Below, piece by piece: positions 1 through 7,151 of a stretch of DNA of 43,852 bases. Every line of letters starts with the position of its first letter. Position 1 is the stretch's first letter. This DNA is from Dehalococcoidia bacterium (lineage in GTDB: Bacteria; Chloroflexota; Dehalococcoidia; Dehalococcoidales; W498): contig DUEE01000005.1 in NCBI GenBank assembly GCA_011170285.1, positions 1 to 43,852 on the forward strand, given 5' to 3'. The translations under genes and the position numbers were made by a program. A model generated the notes under the pieces. That model had not been told where the DNA came from. It saw nothing but the letters and a program-made list of their open reading frames with translations, and did not search any database.

Positions 1-1
1 A

Positions 2-37
2 AGCAAAGGAGCGAAGGCAAAACTTCGCTCCTTTGCT
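2..37. terminator. Perfect 15-bp hairpin at the left edge
   Basis: Bases 2-16 and 23-37 are perfect inverted copies separated by a 6-base loop. No T-run follows on the plus strand (ATATGC follows), so it is either a weak terminator for a gene left of the window or a small structured repeat. Confidence 0.5.
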
Positions 38-85
38 ATATGCTATCCATCAAAGAAAGCAAAACTAAGGGACAATTATTGCTGA

Positions 86-101
86 TGTGACAAAAATCAC
101 T
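86..101. promoter_or_regulatory. CRP/FNR-family-like binding site
   Basis: TGTGA-N6-TCACT reads as a near-perfect CRP-type dyad (consensus TGTGA-N6-TCACA). It lies 67 bases before the desulforedoxin-like gene and upstream of the CO dehydrogenase remnant. CRP/FNR-family proteins, including CooA, control such genes in anaerobes. No regulator of this family is visible in the window, so the assignment rests on the motif alone. Confidence 0.4.
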
Positions 102-167
102 GACGGAGGGTATTCAACCTAATAGAATATTGGTTAAAGATATTTTTAATAAGGGAGGGAATTAGCG

Positions 168-290
168 ATGGCAGTAGAAAAAGTGGGTGAGAAATATCGC
201 TGCAATGTATGTGGTAACGAAGTCACAGTTACTGAAGCGGGTGGTGGTATACTAGTATGCTTCGGGGAAGATATGGAGAAAATAAGCTAG
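168..290 (+). CDS. Desulforedoxin-like protein (desulfoferrodoxin N-terminal domain), one Cys ligand missing
   Basis: This is a 40-residue protein with a strong ribosome binding site (GGGAGGGA, 153-160). It matches desulforedoxin, the small Fe(Cys)4 electron carrier also found as the N-terminal domain of class I superoxide reductase: a CxxC pair (C12, C15), a GGG turn, then normally a CC pair followed by GEDM. Here the pair is C31-F32, because the fourth ligand codon is TTC rather than TGC or TGT. With three cysteines the normal FeS4 site cannot form in the usual way. It may be a recently damaged gene, which fits the decayed cooS remnant just downstream, or may use another ligand. The length equals free-standing desulforedoxins. 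The family call is firm; function is doubtful. Confidence 0.75.
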   Translation: MAVEKVGEKYRCNVCGNEVTVTEAGGGILVCFGEDMEKIS

Positions 291-463
291 GTGGATAGTT
301 ACGCCGTACTATTTGAGGCTGCGATATTGGCAGGTATGCGCTTTCATAAACTTCTAAATCCCTAAAAGTTGTTTGAAATAGGAATAGAAACCATAGTGTC
401 ACTAACAAAGCAACCGAACACAAAGAATTTTGTCCTCATGCGAATTGAAGGAGGAAAACACTA

Positions 464-876
464 ATGGCAGAAAAAGAACTTAAGAGCATTGACCAAGCAG
501 CTGTTGAAATGATTGAAAAAGCTGAGAAGGAGAACGTACGAACGGTCTTTGACCGAGTTGAACAAATGAAGCCCTGCCCCTGAGTGGATGAGCGAGAAGG
601 CCATCTCTATCGGGCAATACTTCACTCGGTTCCGGAGTATACACCGTCTTCGGTACTACCTGGCCAACAACTGGCAGCAAAGAACTAACCGAATACCTGT
701 TCAAAGGCTTCGAAGAGCAATATGGCGGCAAGTGGGACTTCGAGTCCGACCCCATCAAAGCGGCTCATAAAATGATTGCACACATAGATAAGAAACGCGA
801 AGCACTAGGTATTGACAAGGCAAGAGAAAGAGTACTTTACGATATGGCGATGAGGCGTCAACTTGACGCTGTCTAA
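464..876 (+). pseudogene. cooS: Carbon monoxide dehydrogenase catalytic subunit (cooS) remnant, internally deleted and frameshifted
   Basis: A good ribosome binding site (GGAGGAAAA) precedes ATG 464. The first 39 codons resemble the anaerobic Ni-CODH N-terminus (NVRTVFDRVEQMKP), where the cysteine-rich cluster region should begin. The frame stops at TGA 581-583. From about 579 a second frame reads PEWMSEKAISIG, and after another shift near 620-640 a third frame reads GVYTVFG, then TGSKELTEYL, GGKWDFESDPIKAAHKMIAHIDKKREALG, ending at TAA 874-876. These are CODH C-terminal motifs. Roughly 500 codons, including the cluster ligands, are absent between the two ends. One deletion plus at least one indel explain the three frames. 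The product cannot be functional. Confidence 0.8.
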
Positions 877-957
877 GGCTATTACACCGGCAAACTAACT
901 AGAGCTAGAGCTGTTGCAGTAACCATGCGTTTGGGACAAAGGTAAGGGGGGATATAA

Positions 958-3045
958 ATGACTCCTAAACATAACAGGTTGATCTTTCAAAAGAGCCCCT
1001 ATTTACTTCAGCACGCAGAGAATCCTGTCGATTGGTATCCGTGGTCAGAAGAGGCGTTCGAGAAAGCTAGTAAGGAAAACAAGCCAGTCTTCTTATCTAT
1101 TGGATACTCTACCTGCCACTGGTGCCATGTGATGGCACACGAGTCATTTGAGGACCCCGAAGTGGCCAAGCTCATGAATGAGACGTTCGTATCTGTCAAG
1201 GTGGACCGTGAGGAGCGACCTGACATAAATAGTGTTTACATGACCGTCTGCCAAATGATGACCGGTAGCGGGGGATGGCCTCTAACGATCATAATGACAC
1301 CGAATAAAGATCCCTTCTTTGCCGCTACCTATATTCCGAAGGAGACACAGTTTGGGCGCATTGGAATGCTAACCCTCATACCCCGCATCAAGGAACTCTG
1401 GTCGACACGACAGGCTGAGGTATTTAGTTCCGCTACTCAGATTACTGCATCTCTACAAAACACCGCACCGGGGGCGCCTGGCGAAAGCTTGAGCGAACCG
1501 CTACTTCACCTTGCTTATGAACAGTTACTAGAGCGCTTCGACGAGCATCACGGTGGATTTGGCAACTCACCGAAGTTCCCGACCCCACACAACCTGCTCT
1601 TTCTGTTGAGGTATTGGAAGCGCACTGGTAATGAGAAAGCATTAAATATGGTCGAAAAAACACTCCAAGCTATGAGACATGGTGGCATCTATGACCATGT
1701 TGGATTTGGTTTTCATCGCTACTCTACAGACTCAAGATGGCTTGTACCACATTTCGAAAAGATGCTTTATGACCAAGCCCTACTGGCAATGGCCTACACT
1801 GAAGCCTATCAGGCAACCGGGAAAGAGGAATATGCTCAAACAGCCAAAGAGATTTATACCTACGTTCTGCGGGATATGACATCTCCGCAAGGGGGCTTCT
1901 ATTCCGCAGAGGATGCCGATAGCGAAGGCGAGGAAGGCAAGTTCTATTTGTGGACAAATGATGAAATTCAAGAGGTACTCTCTACTGAACAAGCAGGCTT
2001 AGCAGTGAAGTTATTTAATATTAGCAAGGATGGTAATTTCGTGGACGAGGTTGCCGGAAGAAAAACTGGGCGCAACATCTTACACCTGACCAAATCCATT
2101 GACGAACTCGCCTCTGATCTGAGTATGTCTGTGCCAGATCTTCGAGCGCAAATAGAAGAGATACGAGAGGAACTCTTCGCTTACCGGGAGAAACGTGTTC
2201 ATCCTCACAAAGATGACAAGATCCTGACCGACTGGAACGGTCTTATGATTGCTGCGCTGGCAAAGGGTGCGCAGGTTTTCAATGAGCCCAAGTATGCAAG
2301 TGCGGCCAGGCGTGCCGCTGCCTTCATCCTCAAGAATGTTCGCACATCAGAAGGGCGGCTTTTACATCGCTATCGGGGTGGTGAGGCAGCCTTAACAGCT
2401 CATGTTGACGACTATGCATTCTTGATCTATGGATTGCTGGAACTCTATGAAGCTACCTTTGAAGTGCATTATCTGGAGACTGCGTTGGGATTAAACGAGG
2501 ACTTAATCCGGCACTTTTGGGATCACGATAACGGCGGGTTCTATTTTACAGCTGATGATGGTGAGAGGCTTTTGGTTCGCCAGAAGGAGATCTATGATGG
2601 TGCAGTACCGTCAGGGAATTCGGTAGCGATGCTAAACCTGCTTCGCCTCGGACGTTTAACTGCCAGTGCTGATTTCGGGGAAAAAGCAGCCAAAATTGGA
2701 CGAGCTTTCCTCGGGAATGTGAGGCAGTTGCCATCAGCATATGCCCAGCTTATGGTCGCTGTTGATTTCGTCCTTGGGCCTTCTTACGAGGTGATCATCG
2801 CGGGTGATTCACAAGCTGATGACACACGACAAATGTTGGATGCAGTTCGAGGGATATTCGTGCCAAACAAGATAGTTGTCTTATATTCAACTGGCCGGGA
2901 ACCTTCCTCGATAGGTGATTTCGTCCCGTTCATTAAAGACTATTCAAGCAAAGAAGGTAAGGCTACTGCTTACGTATGTCTCAACTACAATTGCCAGCTT
3001 CCAACCAAAGACGTAGCTTCCATGCTTGAATTACTCAGTTCATAA
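958..3045 (+). CDS. YyaL/SSP411 family thioredoxin-domain protein (DUF255)
   Basis: The protein has 695 residues, the full length of the bacterial YyaL / eukaryotic SPATA20 family. The N-terminal thioredoxin-like domain (about 1-165) carries the family signature, with [21 protein letters not shown] near the start and a CHWC redox-type motif at C53-C56 followed by HVMAHESF. The remainder is an alpha/alpha-barrel region resembling six-hairpin glycosidases or N-acylglucosamine epimerases, with the characteristic GGFGxxPKFP and [33 protein letters not shown] runs. The biochemical function of the family is unknown. The ATG follows an AAGGGGGG ribosome binding site. It stands alone, 80 bases after the cooS remnant, and is intact although its neighbours are decayed. 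Confidence 0.9.
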   Translation: MTPKHNRLIFQKSPYLLQHAENPVDWYPWSEEAFEKASKENKPVFLSIGYSTCHWCHVMAHESFEDPEVAKLMNETFVSVKVDREERPDINSVYMTVCQMMTGSGGWPLTIIMTPNKDPFFAATYIPKETQFGRIGMLTLIPRIKELWSTRQAEVFSSATQITASLQNTAPGAPGESLSEPLLHLAYEQLLERFDEHHGGFGNSPKFPTPHNLLFLLRYWKRTGNEKALNMVEKTLQAMRHGGIYDHVGFGFHRYSTDSRWLVPHFEKMLYDQALLAMAYTEAYQATGKEEYAQTAKEIYTYVLRDMTSPQGGFYSAEDADSEGEEGKFYLWTNDEIQEVLSTEQAGLAVKLFNISKDGNFVDEVAGRKTGRNILHLTKSIDELASDLSMSVPDLRAQIEEIREELFAYREKRVHPHKDDKILTDWNGLMIAALAKGAQVFNEPKYASAARRAAAFILKNVRTSEGRLLHRYRGGEAALTAHVDDYAFLIYGLLELYEATFEVHYLETALGLNEDLIRHFWDHDNGGFYFTADDGERLLVRQKEIYDGAVPSGNSVAMLNLLRLGRLTASADFGEKAAKIGRAFLGNVRQLPSAYAQLMVAVDFVLGPSYEVIIAGDSQADDTRQMLDAVRGIFVPNKIVVLYSTGREPSSIGDFVPFIKDYSSKEGKATAYVCLNYNCQLPTKDVASMLELLSS

Positions 3046-3390
3046 CAAACTTATGATTCAGAAGCCAAATCTTAACATTATGATCTAAATGGAGTAAGAT
3101 TACTTCAATAAGCAAAAAACAGGTGGTTGCCTGCTCTTTTACTGAATCATGGAAGTCTTTTTTATTCACACACTTCAGTGCTGGAATACGACCAAATTGC
3201 AGAATGTTACTTAACAAAAAAGTAAAATGTCTAATGGATAGATGTCCACCAGGCAAGTATTGTATAATTGGGCAAGGAAAGCGGAGAGACCAAAGCTAGA
3301 AAGTCTAAAGAAAGTTGTACCGCTGCCTACCTGTTAAACAGGATGGTTTTTAAGACCTTCCTGAAGCTAAATGAGGGGTAGAAACCGACC
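3046..3390. other. Intergenic stretch, nothing recognised
   Basis: About 345 bases between the YyaL-like gene and the tRNA-like fragment. I see no coding frame with a ribosome binding site or recognisable motif. The only structure is a weak 4-bp stem (CAGG/CCTG near 3119-3132) flanked by A and T runs, which could be a poor terminator. Confidence 0.4.
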
Positions 3391-3398
3391 CGATTACG

Positions 3399-3453
3399 TC
3401 ACTGCCTTCTAAGCAGCGGGTCGTGGGTTCGAATCCCTCCAGGGACGCCACCA
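3399..3453 (+). other. 3' fragment of a tRNA-Arg(UCU)-like gene (possible att scar)
   Basis: The sequence reads as the 3' half of a tRNA: a four-pair anticodon stem CTGC/GCAG around the loop CTTCTAA (anticodon TCT), a variable region, a T-arm with GGTTCGAATCCC, the acceptor strand CAGGGAC, a discriminator G and CCA. No matching 5' acceptor strand (GTCCCTG) or D-arm lies upstream at the required distance, and the T-stem has one T-T mismatch. It therefore cannot be a complete tRNA. Such 3' halves are typically left where an integrative element used the tRNA 3' end as attachment site. GACCCG (3388-3393) and CGGGTC (3417-3422) can extend the anticodon stem. Confidence 0.55.
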
Positions 3454-3499
3454 AGCTATCAGGGCAACTGCTTTTCAAAATGAACACTACGTTGCACAG

Positions 3500-3524
3500 C
3501 CTGTATCAGTGCTCTCGATACAGG
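3500..3524. terminator. 8-bp hairpin between tRNA-like fragment and DivIVA-like gene
   Basis: CCTGTATC (3500-3507) and GATACAGG (3517-3524) form a perfect stem with a 9-base loop. No T-run follows on the plus strand. It could be a terminator-like or structural element; direction is not determined. Confidence 0.35.
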
Positions 3525-3572
3525 GCGGGTTGCTGAAGAAAAGATAGACTCTATCAACTGCCAAATAGTTCA

Positions 3573-3605
3573 TTAGTACTAGTACTAAATTCTATCTCAT
3601 ATAAT
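3573..3605 (+). promoter_or_regulatory. Palindromic operator candidate and -10 box upstream of DivIVA-like gene
   Basis: TTAGTACTAGTACTAA (3573-3588) is a perfect 16-base palindrome. A consensus -10 hexamer TATAAT lies at 3600-3605. The palindrome occupies the place of a -35 box, and no good -35 hexamer is present, so expression may depend on or be blocked by a protein bound here. The downstream gene starts at 3675. Confidence 0.4.
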
Positions 3606-3674
3606 ACTTTCTAGCTATTTACGCTTCTTCTCACGCGGACTACAATTAGATATAACATAGGGGGGAGGACGATC

Positions 3675-4652
3675 ATGGGGAATAATGGTGCTAAGGATGA
3701 TAAGCACAATAACATTGAGTTGGGGGGATGTGAGTTTAAGAGAGTTAAAAACGGGCTAGATGAGGCACAGGTAACATCTTTCATTAACGAGATTGTTAAC
3801 CAGAGGGATACACTCGTCCAGCGTGATGAGCATCTCTTATCGCTTACCAAACTTGCGGAAAAAGTGGTTAGCGAAGCTGATAACTTGGCCGAGGAGATCA
3901 AGACAGAAGCCATAGAACAAGGCAAGGCGGAGGCTGCTACGATTATAGTTAAAGCAGAAGAGCAATCTCAACGGATGATAGAAGAAAAACGGACTGAAAT
4001 TGTAACTATTGCTAATGAACAAGCGGCAGCTATCAAGGCTAATGCTGAGCGGGAGGTAGAGTTACTGCTAGAAAAGCGGAAAAAACCTATTCAAGATGAA
4101 CTAATAAACTTCGTGCATCAACTATGCGGCCAGCTTGTCTCGGAACTTGATAGCCTTAAACAGCAGGCAGTAGCGTTAGGGGCAGCATTTGAGGATAAAT
4201 TATCTCAGGTCACGGAAGAGACTAGCGCCGTAACCATGGAAGCGGATGATATACATGCCCAATCCCAGGAACTAATCCAGACCATAAACCAAATAGTCAC
4301 CAGCGAGCCGGAGGAAAAGGCTTCAGTATCAGCCGATGACGCAGACACAGTTCCTTATGAGAGGGAACCTGAATTTGAAGTAGAAATCATTCCCCCGGTG
4401 GACATAATAAAAATAATGCGAATCGTGAACTATCTTGATAGTCTACCTGAGGTTGAAAACACTGAGCTTATACCTCTAACCGATAGTCCTTCAATCCTGG
4501 TTTTCCTGCGTGAGCCCATTGGTCTGATTGATATGCTGGGGACACTACCAGAAGTGGCTGAGGTCAAGGAAGATGCGACTAACACTGCTGGTACCGAGGG
4601 CGAACAAAAGAAGGTTCAAATACTCCTCTCAGAAAAAGCTGTACTAGGGTAA
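3675..4652 (+). CDS. DivIVA-like coiled-coil protein
   Basis: This protein of 325 residues follows a strong ribosome binding site (GGGGGGAGGA). Residues 20-50 (CEFKRVKNGLDEAQVTSFINEIVNQRD) resemble the DivIVA/GpsB N-terminal motif, an F-K-R-G-x-D-x-x-x-V-x-x-F-I pattern that binds membrane and starts a coiled coil. Residues about 45-185 are Glu/Lys/Ala/Gln-rich with heptad character and predicted to be a long coiled coil. An acidic linker (about 205-240) leads to a C-terminal domain (about 240-300) reading DIIKIMRIVNYLDSLPEVENTEL, which looks like a small alpha/beta module seen in other Chloroflexota proteins. A role in cell-pole or division-site organisation is inferred from the N-terminal motif only. 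It is a single gene with its own -10 box. Confidence 0.6.
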   Translation: MGNNGAKDDKHNNIELGGCEFKRVKNGLDEAQVTSFINEIVNQRDTLVQRDEHLLSLTKLAEKVVSEADNLAEEIKTEAIEQGKAEAATIIVKAEEQSQRMIEEKRTEIVTIANEQAAAIKANAEREVELLLEKRKKPIQDELINFVHQLCGQLVSELDSLKQQAVALGAAFEDKLSQVTEETSAVTMEADDIHAQSQELIQTINQIVTSEPEEKASVSADDADTVPYEREPEFEVEIIPPVDIIKIMRIVNYLDSLPEVENTELIPLTDSPSILVFLREPIGLIDMLGTLPEVAEVKEDATNTAGTEGEQKKVQILLSEKAVLG

Positions 4653-5068
4653 GACAAGGAAAGTGCAACCAAAGTTGCCAATATCCTATCCACCTACCTT
4701 TACTCTCCCTCATTTTATCTGACTCCGTTCTTGGTGAAATCTCGTCTGCAAGCTTAACCATCGTGATGGTGTATCTAAGTCGCGGTTACATTCTGAATAA
4801 TCACCGGCTCTTATGTCTAGCAGATAATAAAAGAAGCAAATGTGGTCCCATGCACTTTGGAGCTTTGCATAATTCCGGTGATACGATGCGCGCAAGTAGG
4901 AAAACAGACCTGGCTCAAGCATGAAGTATTGCCAGTTAGTTGATGTTGGTGCTACAATCAAGAAGGTGATCAAGCGGAGGGTAGAGGATAACTGGTCTAT
5001 TATCCAAGGCAGAAGTGGTTTTAACCACAAGAAAATGCCTGGCGGTGACCTTCCGGAAAGGTATCCTT
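4653..5068 (+). ncRNA. Candidate structured leader RNA upstream of the winged-helix regulator
   Basis: This 416-base gap contains an unusual series of strong inverted repeats: GCAAC/GTTGC (4665-4678); ACCATC-gt-GATGGT (4757-4770); a long-range 8-bp stem ATCACCGG/CCGGTGAT (4800-4807 with 4875-4882) enclosing GCAAA/TTTGC (4836-4840 with 4864-4868); GGATAA/TTATCC (4986-5005); GTGGTT-tt-AACCAC (5015-5028); and a CCTTCCGGAAAGG element (about 5050-5062) that contains the ribosome binding site for the gene at 5073. The arrangement suggests a cis-regulatory RNA that could expose or hide the ribosome binding site. I do not recognise it as a known riboswitch class; no cobalamin-riboswitch core is evident. 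No convincing gene lies in the stretch. Confidence 0.4.
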
Positions 5069-5072
5069 AGTC

Positions 5073-5870
5073 ATGGCACAAATACAGCGAAATAGGAATC
5101 TGGATACAAAATTCCAGATATTAGTCCAGATAGCTGCAAATCAGCCCAATATCCAGCAGAAAGATATTGCGCAGAGACTCGATGTTACCCCGCAAGCGGT
5201 TTCCGAATATATCAAGGAAATGGTGAAGGACGGCTCAGTTACCTCTGATGGGCGTTCCATATATAGAATAACTAATGAGGGCGTGAACCGGGTTTTAAAG
5301 GCGCTAAAAGAGCTACGAGCCTACCTAATCTTTGTCGAGAGGTCAATAACGAATATAACAATCTGCACCGCAGTGTCCGACCACGACTTATCTCAAGGTC
5401 AAGCAGTGGGGTTGAAGATGAAAAACGGCTTACTCTTTGCCACTAACGCTTTAGGGAAGGCGGCAAAGGGATTAGCAGTTACCAATGCCAGAAAGGGCGA
5501 GGACGTAGGTGTCTCAAATATAGAGGGAATAATAGAGTTTGAGATAGGAAGGATCACTATTTTAAAGGTGCCCGGCATTCAAAGGGGCAGCTCTAGGAAT
5601 GTTGACCTGGCCAGGTTGAAAAAGGAGATTAGCCGGAAAGAGCTTGTTGGCACTATAGGCATTGAAGCTTTGATTGCACTACGGCGTATAGGTATTGAAC
5701 CTTCCTATCTCTATGGTGTGACCGAGGCAGCTATTGAAGCGGCTCACTCTGGTTTATCATTCCTCATACTCTGTACTGATGATGACATCCCTAACTTACT
5801 TAAACGACTAGAGGAACATAATCTGAGTTACGAAATCTTAGATTTAAGCATGGGTGTCAATCTCGAATAA
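5073..5870 (+). CDS. Winged helix-turn-helix transcriptional regulator with C-terminal sensor-like domain
   Basis: This protein has 265 residues. Residues about 12-75 form a MarR-like winged helix: KFQILVQIAANQPNIQQKDIAQRLDVTPQAVSEYIKEM is a clear recognition helix-turn-helix, followed by a wing (DGSVTSDGRSIYRITNEG). The architecture and wording of the domain resemble regulators of methanogenic archaea. The C-terminal 180 residues lack any motif I can name; a Gly- and Ile-rich alpha/beta segment (LVGTIGIEALIALRRIGIEPSYLYGVTEAAIEAAHSGL) could bind a small ligand. The gene lies between the structured leader and the corrinoid operon in the same direction, so control of corrinoid genes is a reasonable inference but not shown. 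The ATG is preceded by GGAAAGG. Confidence 0.75.
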   Translation: MAQIQRNRNLDTKFQILVQIAANQPNIQQKDIAQRLDVTPQAVSEYIKEMVKDGSVTSDGRSIYRITNEGVNRVLKALKELRAYLIFVERSITNITICTAVSDHDLSQGQAVGLKMKNGLLFATNALGKAAKGLAVTNARKGEDVGVSNIEGIIEFEIGRITILKVPGIQRGSSRNVDLARLKKEISRKELVGTIGIEALIALRRIGIEPSYLYGVTEAAIEAAHSGLSFLILCTDDDIPNLLKRLEEHNLSYEILDLSMGVNLE

Positions 5871-5952
5871 TTCCCTATCTGAGGTTTATTATTCTCCCTC
5901 TAATCTCCATCCCCCGTCTTCTATAAACCGACTATTAGCAAGTTTTGACCTA

Positions 5953-5981
5953 TTGACATCCCGACTAAATGGTGTTATAAT
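5953..5981 (+). promoter_or_regulatory. Perfect consensus sigma70-type promoter of the corrinoid operon
   Basis: TTGACA (5953-5958), a 17-base spacer and TATAAT (5976-5981) match the vegetative consensus at all 12 positions with ideal spacing. Transcription should begin near 5988, giving a leader of about 80 bases before ATG 6069. Confidence 0.8.
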
Positions 5982-5997
5982 CAATTATTGTTGTTTG

Positions 5998-6063
5998 ATA
6001 TCAATATTATTTACATCCGCACCTTTACAGTAATATTGATATAGCAAGGTGCCCTAAAAGGGC
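5998..6063 (+). promoter_or_regulatory. Leader with 12-bp inverted repeat and hairpin over the ribosome binding site
   Basis: ATATCAATATTA (5998-6009) and TAATATTGATAT (6031-6042) are perfect inverted copies with a 21-base loop, just after the expected transcription start. Then GCCCT-aaa-AGGGC (6051-6063) places the presumed ribosome binding site AGGG in a stem immediately before ATG 6069. Both features suggest control of the operon by a repressor or by RNA folding. The site does not match the cobalamin riboswitch. Confidence 0.5.
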
Positions 6064-6068
6064 TAAAA

Positions 6069-7025
6069 ATGAGTCAATTATCATTGCTTAAAGAACCGAA
6101 ATTGAAGAAACTGGTGCTGTTTGTCACCACCGAATGTAATCTGCTTTGCCATTACTGTTACCTCAGTGGTAGCGATGAAGTAGAATACATTGACTGGCAT
6201 GTGGCAAAACAATGTCTGGACCTCATGTTTCGCCAGTCTGATAGCTTCAATATTCAGTTCGCCAGTGGTGAGCCACAGCTCAAAATAGACTTTATCGAGA
6301 AGGTAGTGGGCTACACGAAGGGTCTTAGCATCCGCTATCAGCTCCAAACCAACGCTACCCTCATTTATGGCAAGGTTGCTGGAAATCTTAAACGGCTGGG
6401 GGTCGATGAAGGCGCGAGCCACGATGGTTTGCCAGAGGTAAATGACTCTTTGCGTCCTTTTGCCGATGGGCATGGTGCGACGGCAGCCACCATATCTGGG
6501 ATGGAGAAGCCTCGGGTGGCTGGTATTCGTGTGGGGCTGACTTGCGCCCTATCCGCCGAGAATGTCGCTGGATTGTGCGGACGGTTTGAGCTTGCCATCT
6601 ATTTAGGGAATGTAGAGGGTATTGCCTTTTACCCGTTACGGCTGATAGGAAGGGCTAGGAAAGATAGCGTGAGGCAGGCGTACCCTACTTTGGCAGCCCG
6701 CTCGGTAAGTGCCGATCTCAGGCAGGCGGATGAGCTGGCACTTATAGACGGAAAAAAGGTAAGGTTTCGTGAGGTTGAGCGTATGCGCTATCTTCTCATC
6801 TATGGGATAAGACGCCGACACCGCTGCTATTTTTGCGCCGGGCAGTTGCTTATGGTGAAACCCCATAGGGATGCGTACCCCTGTACTTCCCTAACTGGTT
6901 TCCTCCAGTTTTACCTAAGTAATGTTCTGCAGCCAGGTTTCACCAATGAAGTAGGTGTTAATTTGCAGTGGTGCCGGCAGCTTATCACGCCACCCCATTG
7001 TTGTCCTACCTGTTGTAGACACTGA
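6069..7025 (+). CDS. Radical SAM/SPASM protein (anaerobic sulfatase-maturase-like), ended by a premature in-frame TGA
   Basis: This open frame of 318 residues begins with a radical SAM core whose 4Fe-4S motif CX3CX2C is intact (C23, C27, C30), followed by ASGEP in place of the usual GGEP, then a QTNAT strand and an HDGLPEVND segment matching the anSME signature. A SPASM-type cysteine region follows (RCYFCAGQLLMVKP, YPCTSL, HCCPTCCRH). The frame stops at TGA 7023-7025, but in the same frame LCGGPCPAQTYA continues to TAG 7062-7064. That is exactly the final SPASM motif (CGGxCPA). So the last 13 residues, including two expected cluster ligands, are cut off by a single nonsense codon. It may be a fresh pseudogene. 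It is the first gene of the corrinoid operon. Confidence 0.75.
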   Translation: MSQLSLLKEPKLKKLVLFVTTECNLLCHYCYLSGSDEVEYIDWHVAKQCLDLMFRQSDSFNIQFASGEPQLKIDFIEKVVGYTKGLSIRYQLQTNATLIYGKVAGNLKRLGVDEGASHDGLPEVNDSLRPFADGHGATAATISGMEKPRVAGIRVGLTCALSAENVAGLCGRFELAIYLGNVEGIAFYPLRLIGRARKDSVRQAYPTLAARSVSADLRQADELALIDGKKVRFREVERMRYLLIYGIRRRHRCYFCAGQLLMVKPHRDAYPCTSLTGFLQFYLSNVLQPGFTNEVGVNLQWCRQLITPPHCCPTCCRH

Positions 7026-7151
7026 CTCTGTGGTGGTCCGTGTCCGGCACAGACCTATGCCTAGCAATTGGCTGGGGAGATAAAGCCGACCGAGTGCTAT
7101 ATCAAAAGGGTATTCATTGATTACATCTCTGATGCTAAAAAGGAGAGACAA

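Noticed and set aside
3280-3453. Complete tmRNA, RNase P RNA or intron-containing tRNA
   Set aside because: No tag-peptide frame ending in the usual Ala-rich tag, no RNase P core, and no 5' tRNA exon with GTCCCTG at a plausible distance; only the 3' tRNA half is supported.
4710-5030. Minus-strand open frame of 106 codons in the gap before the regulator
   Set aside because: No ribosome binding site, no recognisable motif, and the same bases form several strong inverted repeats on the plus strand; chance frame more likely.
4757-5068. Cobalamin or molybdenum-cofactor riboswitch before the regulator
   Set aside because: The conserved cores of these classes are not visible, although the region is rich in stems.
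6915-7151. Minus-strand open frame of 78 codons near the end of the radical SAM gene
   Set aside because: The plus strand carries the SPASM domain motifs here; the frame is a shadow.
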